The position numbers and the translations under genes were made by a program. Of a stretch of DNA of 60,425 bases, positions 47,393 through 57,168 are shown one piece after another (positions within the stretch are counted from its first letter, which is position 1; each line of letters starts with the position of its first letter). Source of the DNA: Cyanobacteria bacterium CG_2015-22_32_23 (GTDB lineage: Bacteria > Cyanobacteriota > Cyanobacteriia > Cyanobacteriales > Cyanobacteriaceae); contig JAACUG010000065.1 of the NCBI GenBank assembly GCA_009993045.1, positions 1 to 60,425 of the forward strand. Reading direction: 5' to 3'. The notes beneath the pieces are model-generated. The model ran no database searches. It saw nothing but the letters and a program-made list of their open reading frames with translations, and was not told the DNA's origin.

Positions 47393-48154
47393 ATGCAGTT
47401 AACTTGGTTAGATAGTAATTCTTGGTTAATAAACATTGCAGGATTGAGAATTTTACTTGATCCTTGGTTAGTTGATTCTCTTGTTTTTGGTAATTTACCT
47501 TGGCTATTTGAAGGAAAAAAACGCACTTTACATCAAATACCTGAAAATATCGATTTTATCCTATTATCTCAAGGTTTAGAAGATCATGCTCATCCTCCCA
47601 CTTTAAAGATTTTAGATCATAATTTACCTGTCATTGCTTCAGAAAATGGTGCTAAAATTTGTCAAGATTTAGGTTATGCTCAGATAAAAACTTTAAAACA
47701 TGGCGAAAGTTATATTTTTGAAAACAAAATTGAAATTATGGCGATCGCAGGTTCACCAGTAGGACCAAATTTGGTAGAAAATGGTTATATTATCAGAGAT
47801 TTAAGTAGCGATGAATCTATTTATTATGAACCTCACGGCTTCCATTGTGCCAATTTACAGCGAGAAAATCCAGTAAAAGTAATTATTACCCCATTAACCA
47901 ACATAAAAATACCATTGATTGGGCCAGTAATTAAAGGACAAGAAAACGCCGTAGAAGTTTGTCGATGGCTAAAACCGCAATATATTCTATCCACTGCCGC
48001 CGCAGGAGATTTAGAATATAAAGGATTACTAACAAAGATACTTAAAGAAGAAGGTACTATCGACAATTTTCGCACCTTACTGACACAAGCTCATTTAAAC
48101 ACAAAAGTAATTGAACCTCAACCTTGGGCAACAGTAACAATAGATAAGGAGTAG
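47393..48154 (+). CDS. Metallo-beta-lactamase-fold protein, degenerate metal motif
   Basis: A 253-residue soluble protein starting MQLTWLDSNSWLINIAGLRI and ILLDPWLVDSLVFG, as in UlaG-like MBL-fold hydrolases. The usual HxHxDH metal motif is replaced by QGLEDH (in LLSQGLEDHAHPP), so only the Asp-His part is retained. Other histidines, in EPHGFHCAN, could support a metal. It follows murT by 73 bp on the same strand. Enzyme activity is uncertain. Confidence 0.8.
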   Translation: MQLTWLDSNSWLINIAGLRILLDPWLVDSLVFGNLPWLFEGKKRTLHQIPENIDFILLSQGLEDHAHPPTLKILDHNLPVIASENGAKICQDLGYAQIKTLKHGESYIFENKIEIMAIAGSPVGPNLVENGYIIRDLSSDESIYYEPHGFHCANLQRENPVKVIITPLTNIKIPLIGPVIKGQENAVEVCRWLKPQYILSTAAAGDLEYKGLLTKILKEEGTIDNFRTLLTQAHLNTKVIEPQPWATVTIDKE

Positions 48155-48175
48155 GTAAGGGGTAAAAAAGATTAA

Positions 48176-48196
48176 ACCTGACACCTGACACCTATT
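48176..48196. repeat. ACCTGAC heptamer repeat
   Basis: Two ACCTGAC units and one ACCTATT lie between the converging MBL-fold and pentapeptide-repeat genes. The unit is a relative of the ACCTGAA array at 16476. Confidence 0.65.
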
Positions 48197-48230
48197 AAGA
48201 TTGAGCAGATCAATGAGTGCATAATCTCAG

Positions 48231-49226
48231 TTATTTATGATAAACTTGACCGTCAGGCATAATCGAACCATTAAAATTAACACCCGTAATATTAGCACTA
48301 CTTAAATCTGCTCCAATGAGGTTAGAATCACTTAAATCAGCAGAAGTTAAATTAGTACGAGCAAAAAAGACATCCATCAACGAGGCATTACGCATTATCG
48401 CACCATATAAATTAGCCCGACTCAAATCCACACGATTAAGACGAGCAAAATTGAGGTTAGCTTGAATTAAATTAGTACGCACCAACTTAGCATCAGGCAT
48501 AGTCGCACTTTCTAAATTAGCCATAGTTAAATCAGCATCCGTCAAATTACCTCTTTCCATTTTGACATTAGAGAGATTCGCACCAATTAATTTTGCACCC
48601 TCTAATTTTATATCCGTTAAAGAAGCACCCTTTAAATTAGCCCCCGTTAAATCTGCCCCCGTTAAATTAGCATTTCTTAAATTAACATCCGCAAGATTTG
48701 CCCCTACTAAACTTGCCCTTGTTAAATCTGCACCCTGAAGATCGACATTTTTTAAATCCGCTTTATCTAAATTAGCACCTTTAAGATTGGTTGGTTTGCC
48801 ACGTTTTTCTTGTCTCATATTTGAACCTCTTAAACAAGCACCTTTTAAATTTGCATTACTTAAGTCAGCAGATCGAAAGTCAACCTCCATCAAATTAGCA
48901 TCTAATAAATTAGCTAAACTCATCTGTACACTTCTCATGTCAGCTTTTTGTAAAATTGCTCCATGAAATTCACTGCGATGAAGATTTGCACCATCTAAAC
49001 TAGCTTGATTAAGATTCGCACCACTAAAATTACTTTCCATGAGATTTGCCCGACTTAAATTCGCCCGACTTAAATAAGCAAAAGTAAAATTTGCCCGACT
49101 TAAATTAGAATCTTGAAGAATAATACCAATTAAATCCGCCCCTACAAGATCAACTCCAGCTAACATTACACCGCTAAAGTCATTTTCCCCTGATGTATAA
49201 CGTTGAATAAACTCATTGACTTCCAT
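48231..49226 (-). CDS. Pentapeptide-repeat protein
   Basis: A 331-residue protein made almost entirely of A(N/D)LXX pentapeptides from about residue 20 to 325, which should form a right-handed quadrilateral beta-helix. A short break with the unusual sequence SNMRQEKRGKPTNLKGANL lies near the middle. No signal peptide or enzymatic domain is seen. Such proteins serve as scaffolds or DNA-mimic inhibitors, and many cyanobacterial ones are uncharacterised. It lies 32 bp downstream of the three-repeat protein gene, so the two are probably cotranscribed. Confidence 0.92.
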   Translation of the reverse strand: MEVNEFIQRYTSGENDFSGVMLAGVDLVGADLIGIILQDSNLSRANFTFAYLSRANLSRANLMESNFSGANLNQASLDGANLHRSEFHGAILQKADMRSVQMSLANLLDANLMEVDFRSADLSNANLKGACLRGSNMRQEKRGKPTNLKGANLDKADLKNVDLQGADLTRASLVGANLADVNLRNANLTGADLTGANLKGASLTDIKLEGAKLIGANLSNVKMERGNLTDADLTMANLESATMPDAKLVRTNLIQANLNFARLNRVDLSRANLYGAIMRNASLMDVFFARTNLTSADLSDSNLIGADLSSANITGVNFNGSIMPDGQVYHK

Positions 49227-49258
49227 AGATTTTATGTTAAATTTAGATTATTAATTAG

Positions 49259-50431
49259 TTAGCATTTTCGATAAAAGTGTTTGATAGATTCCAAAATCGC
49301 CGTTACGGTTTGAGCATTATCATCTGGTTCTAATCCTTCTATACCTGAATTAGCAACGTACATTAACTCTTTTTCAATGGTTTTAATATCTTTACCGTGA
49401 TTTTGAAACATCTTAATTAAAAGATCATCTAAGCTACAAGTTCTTACAATTGACCAATGTTGCTCGGAGGGATGAATTTGATAGATAGCATAAAATAAAA
49501 GAATTTTTCCTCGTAGGGGATTTGTATATTGCATAATCTCTTGTTTTAAGTCAAAAAGATTATCTAGTTTTAACCAAGGAAGAATTTGTCCTTCGGGTAC
49601 TCCACTAGGTACTATGTCAGTACTCATTTTTACCACTAAACTATCTTCTTCCGATTCCGAAGGTGTAACGGTGTCAACTTCTGATTCTTGAATGGTTACA
49701 GCTTCTTGTAATTCGTGGGAAGTGTCTTGACTTTTCGCTTTGATTAATTTTGTCTCTTCTTCCGAAGCGTTATCGTCTGTAATGGCTTCTGTGGTGTCAT
49801 GTTTATAAAGATAATTTAACTCTCCCACAATGGTGTCAGCAATGAAAGAATAAAAATTTTGACGATTAATTGTCGCCACAATACTATCAAGGGCTTTGCG
49901 TAATCTTTTTGCGTTAGGATAAAGTTGATATAGTTCTAAGATGATTTCGTTTAAATCATACATCTCGATAACATTAATATCATTTTCCCAATATTGCTTA
50001 CAAGCAGCAAAGACTAATTTTTTGATTCTCGGAGATTCATCGTGATATTGGATATTTTCCACAATTCGAGCCACTAATTCTGATTCAAATTCATTCCCCT
50101 GAGGAGGATTTTGACTCATGGAATCTTCATCTACATTATTATATATTTCCGCCATCCGTTGAAAAACATATTTCGCAATTTTGTTATAAACTTCTTTACG
50201 ATTTAATGTATTTACCGCTTGGAATAATAACGCTTTTAAATCATCAAGGGTAGGATTATTTTCATAAAGATTCTGTAGTAAAGACTCAAAAGAATAACCA
50301 TCAATAATCGAAAAGTCTGATTCCCAATATCTCTGACTTACATAAAAAATTAATTTCTTAGCTCTTTTTGCTTCTTTGGAATGACTTAACTCTTGGGCAA
50401 TACTAGGGATTATATCTGACGATACCATCAT
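49259..50431 (-). CDS. Three-repeat helical protein of unknown function
   Basis: A 390-residue soluble protein. The same roughly 80-residue helical unit occurs at about 18-99, 133-210 and 304-387. Shared features are a KxLxFxxxxQxW-like start (AKKLIFYVSQRYWESD, IKKLVFAACKQYWEND, GKILLFYAIYQIH), a LxxLLxxLYxxxP helix, and an aromatic end (MAEIYNN, LNYLYKH, IKHFYRK). An acidic Ser/Thr/Glu-rich linker (211-290) joins repeats 2 and 3. I do not recognise the family. It precedes the pentapeptide-repeat gene in what looks like one transcription unit, so a shared structural role is possible. Confidence 0.8.
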   Translation of the reverse strand: MMVSSDIIPSIAQELSHSKEAKRAKKLIFYVSQRYWESDFSIIDGYSFESLLQNLYENNPTLDDLKALLFQAVNTLNRKEVYNKIAKYVFQRMAEIYNNVDEDSMSQNPPQGNEFESELVARIVENIQYHDESPRIKKLVFAACKQYWENDINVIEMYDLNEIILELYQLYPNAKRLRKALDSIVATINRQNFYSFIADTIVGELNYLYKHDTTEAITDDNASEEETKLIKAKSQDTSHELQEAVTIQESEVDTVTPSESEEDSLVVKMSTDIVPSGVPEGQILPWLKLDNLFDLKQEIMQYTNPLRGKILLFYAIYQIHPSEQHWSIVRTCSLDDLLIKMFQNHGKDIKTIEKELMYVANSGIEGLEPDDNAQTVTAILESIKHFYRKC

Positions 50432-50606
50432 AGAATTTCGTCGGGGATAATTTATTTAACATATTCAAATTATAACCAATATTAATTTAATAAAATAAAA
50501 GTTCCTAGTCAAGTTAACCATTAAAAAATAATCTACAATAACCATATCAAGTTAATATTACTTAACAGAGCTTTTATTCCTAAATCCCTCTAAAAAATAG
50601 TTAGTC

Positions 50607-51692
50607 ATGATTGGAGAATTATCCCAAACCAACGAAATTTATCATCTTATTGCCTTCCTTGTCGCCATGAACGTAGTTTTATGGAGTACTCCTGTCGTAA
50701 AAAATATAGGACTAAAAAGTGGCCATGTTGATAAACCAGATCCTCGAAAAGTACATCAGAAACCTATTGTACGCATTGGTGGAGTAGCAATTTTTGCTGG
50801 AACAACAGCAGGTTTATTGATAGTATGGTGGCTAGGGGGTTTTGGAATATTATCTCCAGATAAAGATGCAGAAATTTGGGGAGTAACCATCGGTGCAATT
50901 TTCTTTTTCTTCATTGGTTTAGCAGATGACTTATTCAATTTATCCCCTTCTTCCCGTTTGATAATGCAATCCATCGTATCAGGTTTTGCTTGGTCAAAAG
51001 GTGTCAGAATTGACTTTTTTACTCTTCCTTTCGGAGATTTAATTCATATTGATATGTGGTGGATAAGTCTTCCTATTACCATTATTTGGTTAGTGGGTAT
51101 GGTAAATGCTATTAATTGGATTGACGGTTTAGACGGATTAGCGGCAGGAGTTTGTGGTATTGGTGCGGTGGTTATGTTAATTGTGAGTTTATTTATGAAT
51201 CAACCAGCGGCAGCTTTATTAGCGGCAGCTTTAGCCGGTGGTGCATTAGGTTTTTTAAAATATAATTTTAATCCTGCTGAAATTTTTATGGGGGATGGTG
51301 GCGCTTATTTTATGGGTTTTATGTTAGCGGGTGTTGGTGTCATCGGTTTAGCCAAAACTGCTGCGGTAACTGCTGTAATTTTACCTTATATAATTCTTGC
51401 TGTGCCAATTATTGATATGTCTTGGGTAATTATTTCCCGTGTTATTCAAGGAAAATCCCCCTTTTTAGCAGATAAACGTCACTTACACCATCGTCTTTTA
51501 GATGCTGGTATTTCTCAGCGTTTAACGGTGTTATTTATTTATTCTTTAACTTTATGGGTAGGTAGTTTCGCTTTAGTTTTTTCTGGTTTTCCTAGCGGCG
51601 GTGTTTATGCTTTAGGTGCTACTATGCTCTTGATTTATACTACTTGGCAAGTATGGCGTAATCGTAAAGTCAATACCAATACTCGTGATTAA
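50607..51692 (+). CDS. Polyprenyl-phosphate GlcNAc-1-phosphate transferase (WecA/TagO, MraY family)
   Basis: A 361-residue polytopic membrane enzyme with about ten transmembrane helices. The MraY-family motifs are visible: PDPRKVHQKPIVRIGG near residue 43, GLADDLFNLSPSSR near 111, NAINWIDGLDGLAAG near 171, FMGDGGAYFMG near 230 and the WecA-type KRHLHHRLLDAG near 289. Such enzymes load GlcNAc-phosphate on undecaprenyl phosphate to start O-antigen, teichoic acid-like or exopolysaccharide synthesis. No polysaccharide cluster adjoins it here. MraY itself is less likely, as it lacks the WecA HxHHRL motif. Confidence 0.9.
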   Translation: MIGELSQTNEIYHLIAFLVAMNVVLWSTPVVKNIGLKSGHVDKPDPRKVHQKPIVRIGGVAIFAGTTAGLLIVWWLGGFGILSPDKDAEIWGVTIGAIFFFFIGLADDLFNLSPSSRLIMQSIVSGFAWSKGVRIDFFTLPFGDLIHIDMWWISLPITIIWLVGMVNAINWIDGLDGLAAGVCGIGAVVMLIVSLFMNQPAAALLAAALAGGALGFLKYNFNPAEIFMGDGGAYFMGFMLAGVGVIGLAKTAAVTAVILPYIILAVPIIDMSWVIISRVIQGKSPFLADKRHLHHRLLDAGISQRLTVLFIYSLTLWVGSFALVFSGFPSGGVYALGATMLLIYTTWQVWRNRKVNTNTRD

Positions 51693-51766
51693 TTTTTTCT
51701 ATTTCGTGACAGAAAGTCTGCGATCGCATAAAATAGAAAAAAGAATCAAATTTATCAAGTAAAATA

Positions 51767-53695
51767 ATGACAGAAGGTTCAACAATCCAGAAAAAAAGCT
51801 CTAAAGTAGAAGGGATGAAAGAGCGTAGTAATTTTTTAAGAGAGCCTATAGCTACAGAATTACAACAAGATACAACCCATTTTAGTGAAGACGGCATCCA
51901 AATTCTCAAATTTCATGGCTCATATCAACAAGATAACCGAGATAATCGAGTAAAAGGACAAGAAAAAGACTATCAATTCATGTTGCGCACTCGTAACCCT
52001 GGTGGTTTTATTCCTCATCAACTATACCTTGCCCTAGAAAATTTATCGGAAGAATACGGTAATCATACATTGCGAGTCACCACAAGACAAGGTTATCAAA
52101 TCCATGGTATTCTCAAAAAGAATCTTAAATCAGTAATCAGTACTATTGTCAATAGTATGGGCTCAACATTAGGTGCTTGTGGTGATTTAAACCGTAACGT
52201 TATGGCACCTCCAGCACCCTATAAAAACCGTGCTGACTATCAATATGCGTGGGAATATGCCGATAAAATTGCTGACTTACTCACTCCTCAAACAGGCGCT
52301 TATTATGAAATTTGGTTAGATGGAGAAAAAGCCATCACCGCCGAAGAAGCACCAGAAGTCAAAGCCTATCGTCAAAAAGATCTTAATGGTAGTAATTTTA
52401 GTGACAGTGAAGAACCTATTTATGGCAGTCAGTATATGCCCCGTAAGTTCAAATGTTCTGTTACCGTACCTGGGGATAATTCCATTGATGTCTATACCCA
52501 TGATCTCAGTTTAGTGGTAATTACTGACAAAAAAGGCAATTTACAGGGTTTTAATATTCTCGCAGGAGGCGGTTTAGGGCGCACTCATCGTAAAGATGAA
52601 ACCTTCGCTCGTAGTGCTGATGAAATTGGTTATGTCCACAAAGATGATGTTTTTGATTTAGTCAAAGCTATTGTTGCTACTCAACGGGATTATGGCGATC
52701 GCACAGACAGAAGACACGCACGGATGAAATACTTAATCAATGATTGGGGGGTAGAGAAATTTACTGCCAAATTAGAAGAGTTTTTCGGTAAAAAATTAGA
52801 GGCTTTTAAACCATTACCACAATGGAAATATGAAGACTATTTAGGATGGCATGAACAAGGAGATGGTAAACTTTTTATTGGTATATCAGTAGAAAATGGA
52901 AGAGTAAAAAATGAAGGGAAATTTAAACTAAAAGAAGCCCTAAAAAAAGTTATTGAAAAATATGAATTACCTACCCGTTTAACCGCTAATCATAACATTA
53001 TTCTCTACGAAATTGAGCCACAATGGCAAGAAGATATAAGCCAAATTTTTGTGAATCACGGCATTGAAATTAACCCTGAAAATGTTAATCATCTTACCCG
53101 TTATTCTATGGCTTGTCCAGCTTTACCGACTTGCGGATTAGCTACCACAGAATCAGAGCGTATTTTACCCAGTATTCTCGAAAGAATTGACGCATTATTG
53201 AGCAAATTAAACATAGCCCAAGAAAATATCGTTATTCGGATGACAGGATGCCCAAATGGCTGTGCTAGGCCTTATATGGCAGAATTAGGCTTTGTGGGTG
53301 ATTCTCCTAATGTTTATCAAATATGGCTTGGCGGTTGCCCAAATCAAACCCGTTTAGCACGAGTTTATGTAGATAAATTAAATATAGCTAACCTAGAGAA
53401 ATTTTTAGAACCTTTATTAGTCTTTTTCCGTGATAATAAAGAAAAGAGCGAAACTTTTGGTGATTTTTGTCATCGTGTCGGTTTTGATGCTTTACGAAAA
53501 TTTGCTGATAAATATAAATTTAGTGAAAAAAAAGTAGTTAAAAAAGGCGAAAAATTACCTCGAAAAAAGCGAAATGAGCATCGTGTTAGCATCAATGAAG
53601 AATGGTATCAAAAATTAAAAATTACTTCAACTCAACAGGAAAAACCCATGAATCAAATAGTAATAGAAGCCTTAGAATCTTACTTTTCTAAATAG
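51767..53695 (+). CDS. sir: Ferredoxin-sulfite reductase with C-terminal ribbon-helix-helix-like extension
   Basis: A 642-residue siroheme and [4Fe-4S] enzyme that reduces sulfite to sulfide with ferredoxin. The cluster cysteines are Cys450 and Cys456 ([17 protein letters not shown]) and Cys495 and Cys499 (GCPNGCARP). Siroheme-binding segments include [13 protein letters not shown] near 102 and [16 protein letters not shown] near 136. After a basic linker (588-604, [17 protein letters not shown]) the last 37 residues read [18 protein letters not shown] then [17 protein letters not shown], which looks like a ribbon-helix-helix unit. Plant plastid sulfite reductases are known to bind plastid DNA, so this tail may serve a similar purpose (speculative). 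Confidence 0.95.
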   Translation: MTEGSTIQKKSSKVEGMKERSNFLREPIATELQQDTTHFSEDGIQILKFHGSYQQDNRDNRVKGQEKDYQFMLRTRNPGGFIPHQLYLALENLSEEYGNHTLRVTTRQGYQIHGILKKNLKSVISTIVNSMGSTLGACGDLNRNVMAPPAPYKNRADYQYAWEYADKIADLLTPQTGAYYEIWLDGEKAITAEEAPEVKAYRQKDLNGSNFSDSEEPIYGSQYMPRKFKCSVTVPGDNSIDVYTHDLSLVVITDKKGNLQGFNILAGGGLGRTHRKDETFARSADEIGYVHKDDVFDLVKAIVATQRDYGDRTDRRHARMKYLINDWGVEKFTAKLEEFFGKKLEAFKPLPQWKYEDYLGWHEQGDGKLFIGISVENGRVKNEGKFKLKEALKKVIEKYELPTRLTANHNIILYEIEPQWQEDISQIFVNHGIEINPENVNHLTRYSMACPALPTCGLATTESERILPSILERIDALLSKLNIAQENIVIRMTGCPNGCARPYMAELGFVGDSPNVYQIWLGGCPNQTRLARVYVDKLNIANLEKFLEPLLVFFRDNKEKSETFGDFCHRVGFDALRKFADKYKFSEKKVVKKGEKLPRKKRNEHRVSINEEWYQKLKITSTQQEKPMNQIVIEALESYFSK

Positions 53696-53745
53696 AATTT
53701 ACTCTCATTGATTTTAGTTTTTTAGTTACAAAAAGAGATAATTTT

Positions 53746-53768
53746 AACAATTAATAATTAACAATTAT
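53746..53768. repeat. AATTAAC-type heptamer repeat after sir
   Basis: An imperfect tandem of AACAATT-type units (AACAATTAATAATTAACAAT, then a partial unit) lies between sir and the thioesterase gene, with the same 7-bp unit as at 17350, 39129, 44881 and 59121. Confidence 0.5.
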
Positions 53769-53785
53769 TCTACCCTAATTTATAA

Positions 53786-54184
53786 ATGAATAAATTTAGT
53801 TATCAAAGAAAAATATATTTTGCAGATACCGATGGGGCGGGGGTAGTTTATTTCACTAATTTATTGTCTATTTGTCATGAAAGTTATGAAGAATATTTAA
53901 GTTATTTAACTATTAATTTACAGGAATTTTTTACTAATAAATTAATAGCAATTCCTATTATTCACGCTCAAATAGACTTCTTTAAACCCCTTTTTTGTGG
54001 TGATGTTATTATTATTACCCTAGAAGGTAAATTAATCAATAATAAAGTCTTTGAAATTAGTTACGAAATTTATAAAGAGAATGTTTTAATTGCTAAGGCT
54101 TTAACTAGACATATTTGTATTAATCCTCAATCAAGAAAAACCCAAGAAATTCCTCTTATTATCAAAAAAGAATTAGAAATTTAA
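53786..54184 (+). CDS. 1,4-dihydroxy-2-naphthoyl-CoA hydrolase (hotdog thioesterase)
   Basis: A 132-residue 4HBT-type hotdog thioesterase, normal length. The catalytic region FADTDGAGVVYFTNLLSICH has the essential Asp near residue 12, and HAQIDFFKPLFCGDVI follows. In cyanobacteria this family hydrolyses DHNA-CoA in phylloquinone (vitamin K1) synthesis, the quinone of photosystem I. Other acyl-CoA substrates are possible, as this rests on family membership. Confidence 0.82.
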   Translation: MNKFSYQRKIYFADTDGAGVVYFTNLLSICHESYEEYLSYLTINLQEFFTNKLIAIPIIHAQIDFFKPLFCGDVIIITLEGKLINNKVFEISYEIYKENVLIAKALTRHICINPQSRKTQEIPLIIKKELEI

Positions 54185-54262
54185 CCTTAAATTAACCTCA
54201 TAATTATAGTTTTTCTGCTTATACTGAAATGGTTAAAACTTAGATAATTTTTATCTTTAAAT

Positions 54263-55258
54263 ATGTTTGAAAATATTGTAATTCCGAATCCTTGTGCTGA
54301 AAAACCTTCATTTATTCGCCCTCGAAAAGGAGTTATCATCGGTTTAGGGCAGGTTGGTTTAGCTTGTGCTTATTCTATGATAATTCAAAACTGTTTTGAT
54401 GAATTAATTTTACAAGACATCGCCATAGATAAATTAGAAGGAGAGGTGATGGATTTATCTCACGGGATGCCTTTTTTAGCCCCAACGGACTTAAAATCAG
54501 GTACAGTGGCAGATGTAGGACAAAATGCGGACATAATAATTATTACCGCAGGAGTTGCCCAAAAAGACGGGGAAAGTCGTTTAAGTTTAGTTGAGCGTAA
54601 TATTGCAGTTTATAAACACATTCTTGAAGATGTGGTTAAATATTGTCCTAATGCAATTATTTTAGTAGTTAGTAACCCTGTTGATATTTTGACTTATGTT
54701 ACATTAAAAATTACTGGTTTTCCTAGCTCAAGAGTCATCGGTTCTGGTACTGTATTAGATAGCGCTCGTTTTCGTGCATTATTAGCCAAAGAAATGGGTA
54801 TTGACGCTCGTAGTGTTCATGCTTACATTATAGGTGAACATGGAGATAGTGAAGTAGCGGTATGGAGTACTGCGAATATTGGTGGTGTAAAAATTGTACC
54901 CGATGGATGGTCAAATTTAGACAAAGAGGAAGAAAATAAGTTATCAGAAATCTATTTTAATGTCAAAAACGCCGCTTATGAGATTATCAGGAAAAAAGGT
55001 TATACATCCTATGCCATCGGTTTAGCCACTACGGATATTGTCAAAGCTATATTATATTCTCAAGAGCGCATTTTAACTGTCAGTGGTTTGATGACGGGAT
55101 TATATGGCATTGAAGATATATGTTTAAGTATTCCTAGAGTTGTTAACGAAAAAGGTATCTTAAAAACCGTAAATCTAACCCTTGATAAAGAAGAAGAAAG
55201 ATTATTGCAAGATTCAGCAAAAGTCTTACATGGTATATTTGAACAAATTAAATTTTAA
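54263..55258 (+). CDS. ldh: L-lactate dehydrogenase
   Basis: A 331-residue NAD-dependent dehydrogenase. The dinucleotide motif is GLGQVG (27-32). The substrate-discriminating position in AGVAQKDGESR is Gln100, as in lactate dehydrogenases; malate dehydrogenases have Arg there. Arg106 and His193 (GEHGDSE) complete the catalytic set. A roughly 20-residue N-terminal extension precedes the fold. The reaction interconverts pyruvate and L-lactate, most relevant in dark fermentation. It stands alone, 78 bp after the thioesterase gene. Confidence 0.9.
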   Translation: MFENIVIPNPCAEKPSFIRPRKGVIIGLGQVGLACAYSMIIQNCFDELILQDIAIDKLEGEVMDLSHGMPFLAPTDLKSGTVADVGQNADIIIITAGVAQKDGESRLSLVERNIAVYKHILEDVVKYCPNAIILVVSNPVDILTYVTLKITGFPSSRVIGSGTVLDSARFRALLAKEMGIDARSVHAYIIGEHGDSEVAVWSTANIGGVKIVPDGWSNLDKEEENKLSEIYFNVKNAAYEIIRKKGYTSYAIGLATTDIVKAILYSQERILTVSGLMTGLYGIEDICLSIPRVVNEKGILKTVNLTLDKEEERLLQDSAKVLHGIFEQIKF

Positions 55259-55297
55259 CACACAACAGAGTAGGGATAATTCCCTACCCATTAACGA

Positions 55298-56461
55298 TTA
55301 TTTACCCATACCTAACTGTTGGGCTTTTTGATATACTTTACCTTCAGTTAATAGAGAAGGTGCGATTACCACTTCAACTTGTTGCATTTCCTTAATATCT
55401 TTTGCCCCTAATGTACCCATACTGGTTTTTAAAGCACCTAAAAGATTATGAGTACCATCATCTAGTTTAGCAGGTCCGCGCAAAATCTCCGAAATTGTAC
55501 CCGTTGTACCCACATTAATTCTAGTGCCACGAGGTAAAACAGGGCTAGGAGTCGCCATACCCCAATGAAAACCTCTACCAGGTGCTTCTGCACTACGAGC
55601 AATAGGTGAGCCAATCATAACAGCATCTGCACCACAAGCGATACATTTACAAATATCACCACCAGTGATAATACCGCCATCGGCAATAATGGGAATATAT
55701 TTACCTGTATCTTTATGGAAATCATCCCTCGCCGCCGCACAATCGGCAACAGCCGTAGCTTGAGGTACTCCAACCCCTAAAACTCCCCTAGAAGTACAAG
55801 CAGCACCCGGTCCAATACCGACTAAAATTCCTGCCGCTCCAGCTTTAAGTAATTGTAAAGTTACATCATAAGTAACACAGTTACCGAGAATTACTGGCAT
55901 GGGCATTTCAGAGCAAAAAGCGGCTAAGTCAAGAGGAGTGATGGTTTCAGGAGATAAATGAGCAGTAGAGACAACGGTAGCTTGAATAAAGACTAAATCT
56001 GCACCAGCTTCAGCGACAACTTTACCATATTGGTTAGCCCCAAAAGGAGTTAAACTAACTGCTGCAATGCCTCCTAGTTGCTTAATATCTTTGATTCTTT
56101 GAGTAATTAGTTCAGGTTTAACAGGTACGCTGTATAATTCTTGCATTAAACCCACAAACTCTGATTTCCCAACGGAAGCAATACGGTCTAAAATAGGGTT
56201 AGGATCTTCATAACGAGTTTGGATACCTTCAAGATTTAATACTCCTAATGAGCCTAATTCTGAGAGTAAAACTGCCATTTTTACATCCACAACGCCATCC
56301 ATGGCACTAGCAAGAATCGGAATTTCTCTTTCAATACCACCAATAGTAACACGAGTATCTGCTAACACAGGATCTAATGTACAGTTGCCTGGCACTAAAG
56401 CGATTTCATCTATACCGTAAGCTCTTCGGGCTTGTTTTTTACCACCAATTATAATACTCAC
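55298..56461 (-). CDS. guaB3: GuaB3 family IMP dehydrogenase-related protein
   Basis: A 387-residue TIM-barrel protein related to IMP dehydrogenase but lacking the CBS domains of GuaB. Features are YGIDEIALVPGN near the start, the catalytic cysteine loop GIGPGAACTSRGVLGVG, and the C-terminal PRGTRINVGTTGTISEILRGP. Cyanobacteria and actinobacteria carry this GuaB3 group besides true GuaB. A cyanobacterial GuaB3 has been reported to act as a GMP reductase rather than IMPDH, so the reaction here is probably in purine salvage. Confidence 0.92.
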   Translation of the reverse strand: MSIIIGGKKQARRAYGIDEIALVPGNCTLDPVLADTRVTIGGIEREIPILASAMDGVVDVKMAVLLSELGSLGVLNLEGIQTRYEDPNPILDRIASVGKSEFVGLMQELYSVPVKPELITQRIKDIKQLGGIAAVSLTPFGANQYGKVVAEAGADLVFIQATVVSTAHLSPETITPLDLAAFCSEMPMPVILGNCVTYDVTLQLLKAGAAGILVGIGPGAACTSRGVLGVGVPQATAVADCAAARDDFHKDTGKYIPIIADGGIITGGDICKCIACGADAVMIGSPIARSAEAPGRGFHWGMATPSPVLPRGTRINVGTTGTISEILRGPAKLDDGTHNLLGALKTSMGTLGAKDIKEMQQVEVVIAPSLLTEGKVYQKAQQLGMGK

Positions 56462-56616
56462 TTTATTCTTTCTACTATAAGTTATTTGCTATTATTATCA
56501 AATTTTCATCGATCATGGCAAATAGAGCAATATTTTCAGGTTTTTTTTTTCTTCAGAATAAAATTGATTAAGATTAAGATAAAACTATTTCCCTCTAATT
56601 TTAGGAAGAATAATTT

Positions 56617-57003
56617 ATGTTAGGTAAATTTCAAAAAAGTGAATTGAGAATTGAGGTTAAAGCCACAGAAACAACTTTTCGTGATTATTTATTAGACATT
56701 AATAAGTTAAAATGCTGGTTTTTCCCCCTAAAATTTCCTAAAAATTCCCCTCAAAAATTGTCATTAAATGATTCATTTAGTTTTTATTTAGGCTTAATTG
56801 AAGTTAAAAATAAAGTTGATTTTATTGATAGTAATTGTATTCGTTTTATCTTGAGTGGAGGTATTGACGGTTATCAAGAATGGACTTGGGGTGATGGTTG
56901 GATTCAATCTCGTTTAGAAGGAATTTCTGTTTTACCTCTTAATTTAGGACAAACTTTTAATTTATTACGCCTAAAATCTTCCATTAAACCTAATATCATT
57001 TAA
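56617..57003 (+). CDS. Small SRPBCC-like protein
   Basis: A 128-residue soluble protein with AGGAAG (56603-56608) before its ATG. The pattern DYLLDINKLKCWFFPLKFP followed by SFSFYLGLIEVKNKV, FILSGGIDGYQEWTWGDGW and SRLEGISVLPLNLGQTF resembles the start and end strands of SRPBCC-fold proteins that bind hydrophobic ligands. I recognise the pattern only loosely and give no function. Confidence 0.55.
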   Translation: MLGKFQKSELRIEVKATETTFRDYLLDINKLKCWFFPLKFPKNSPQKLSLNDSFSFYLGLIEVKNKVDFIDSNCIRFILSGGIDGYQEWTWGDGWIQSRLEGISVLPLNLGQTFNLLRLKSSIKPNII

Positions 57004-57168
57004 TGTAAAAAATTTAATTATAATTAATGTTTAAATAGATTAAACTTACTCACCAACTATAAACCTAGAATGGGCAATACTCACAAATTATAAAAATAGT
57101 GGTACAAAATAATGTCAAATTATTAATTTAGTAGTATAGTTAATTATTAGTTGCTAATTTTATTGCCT

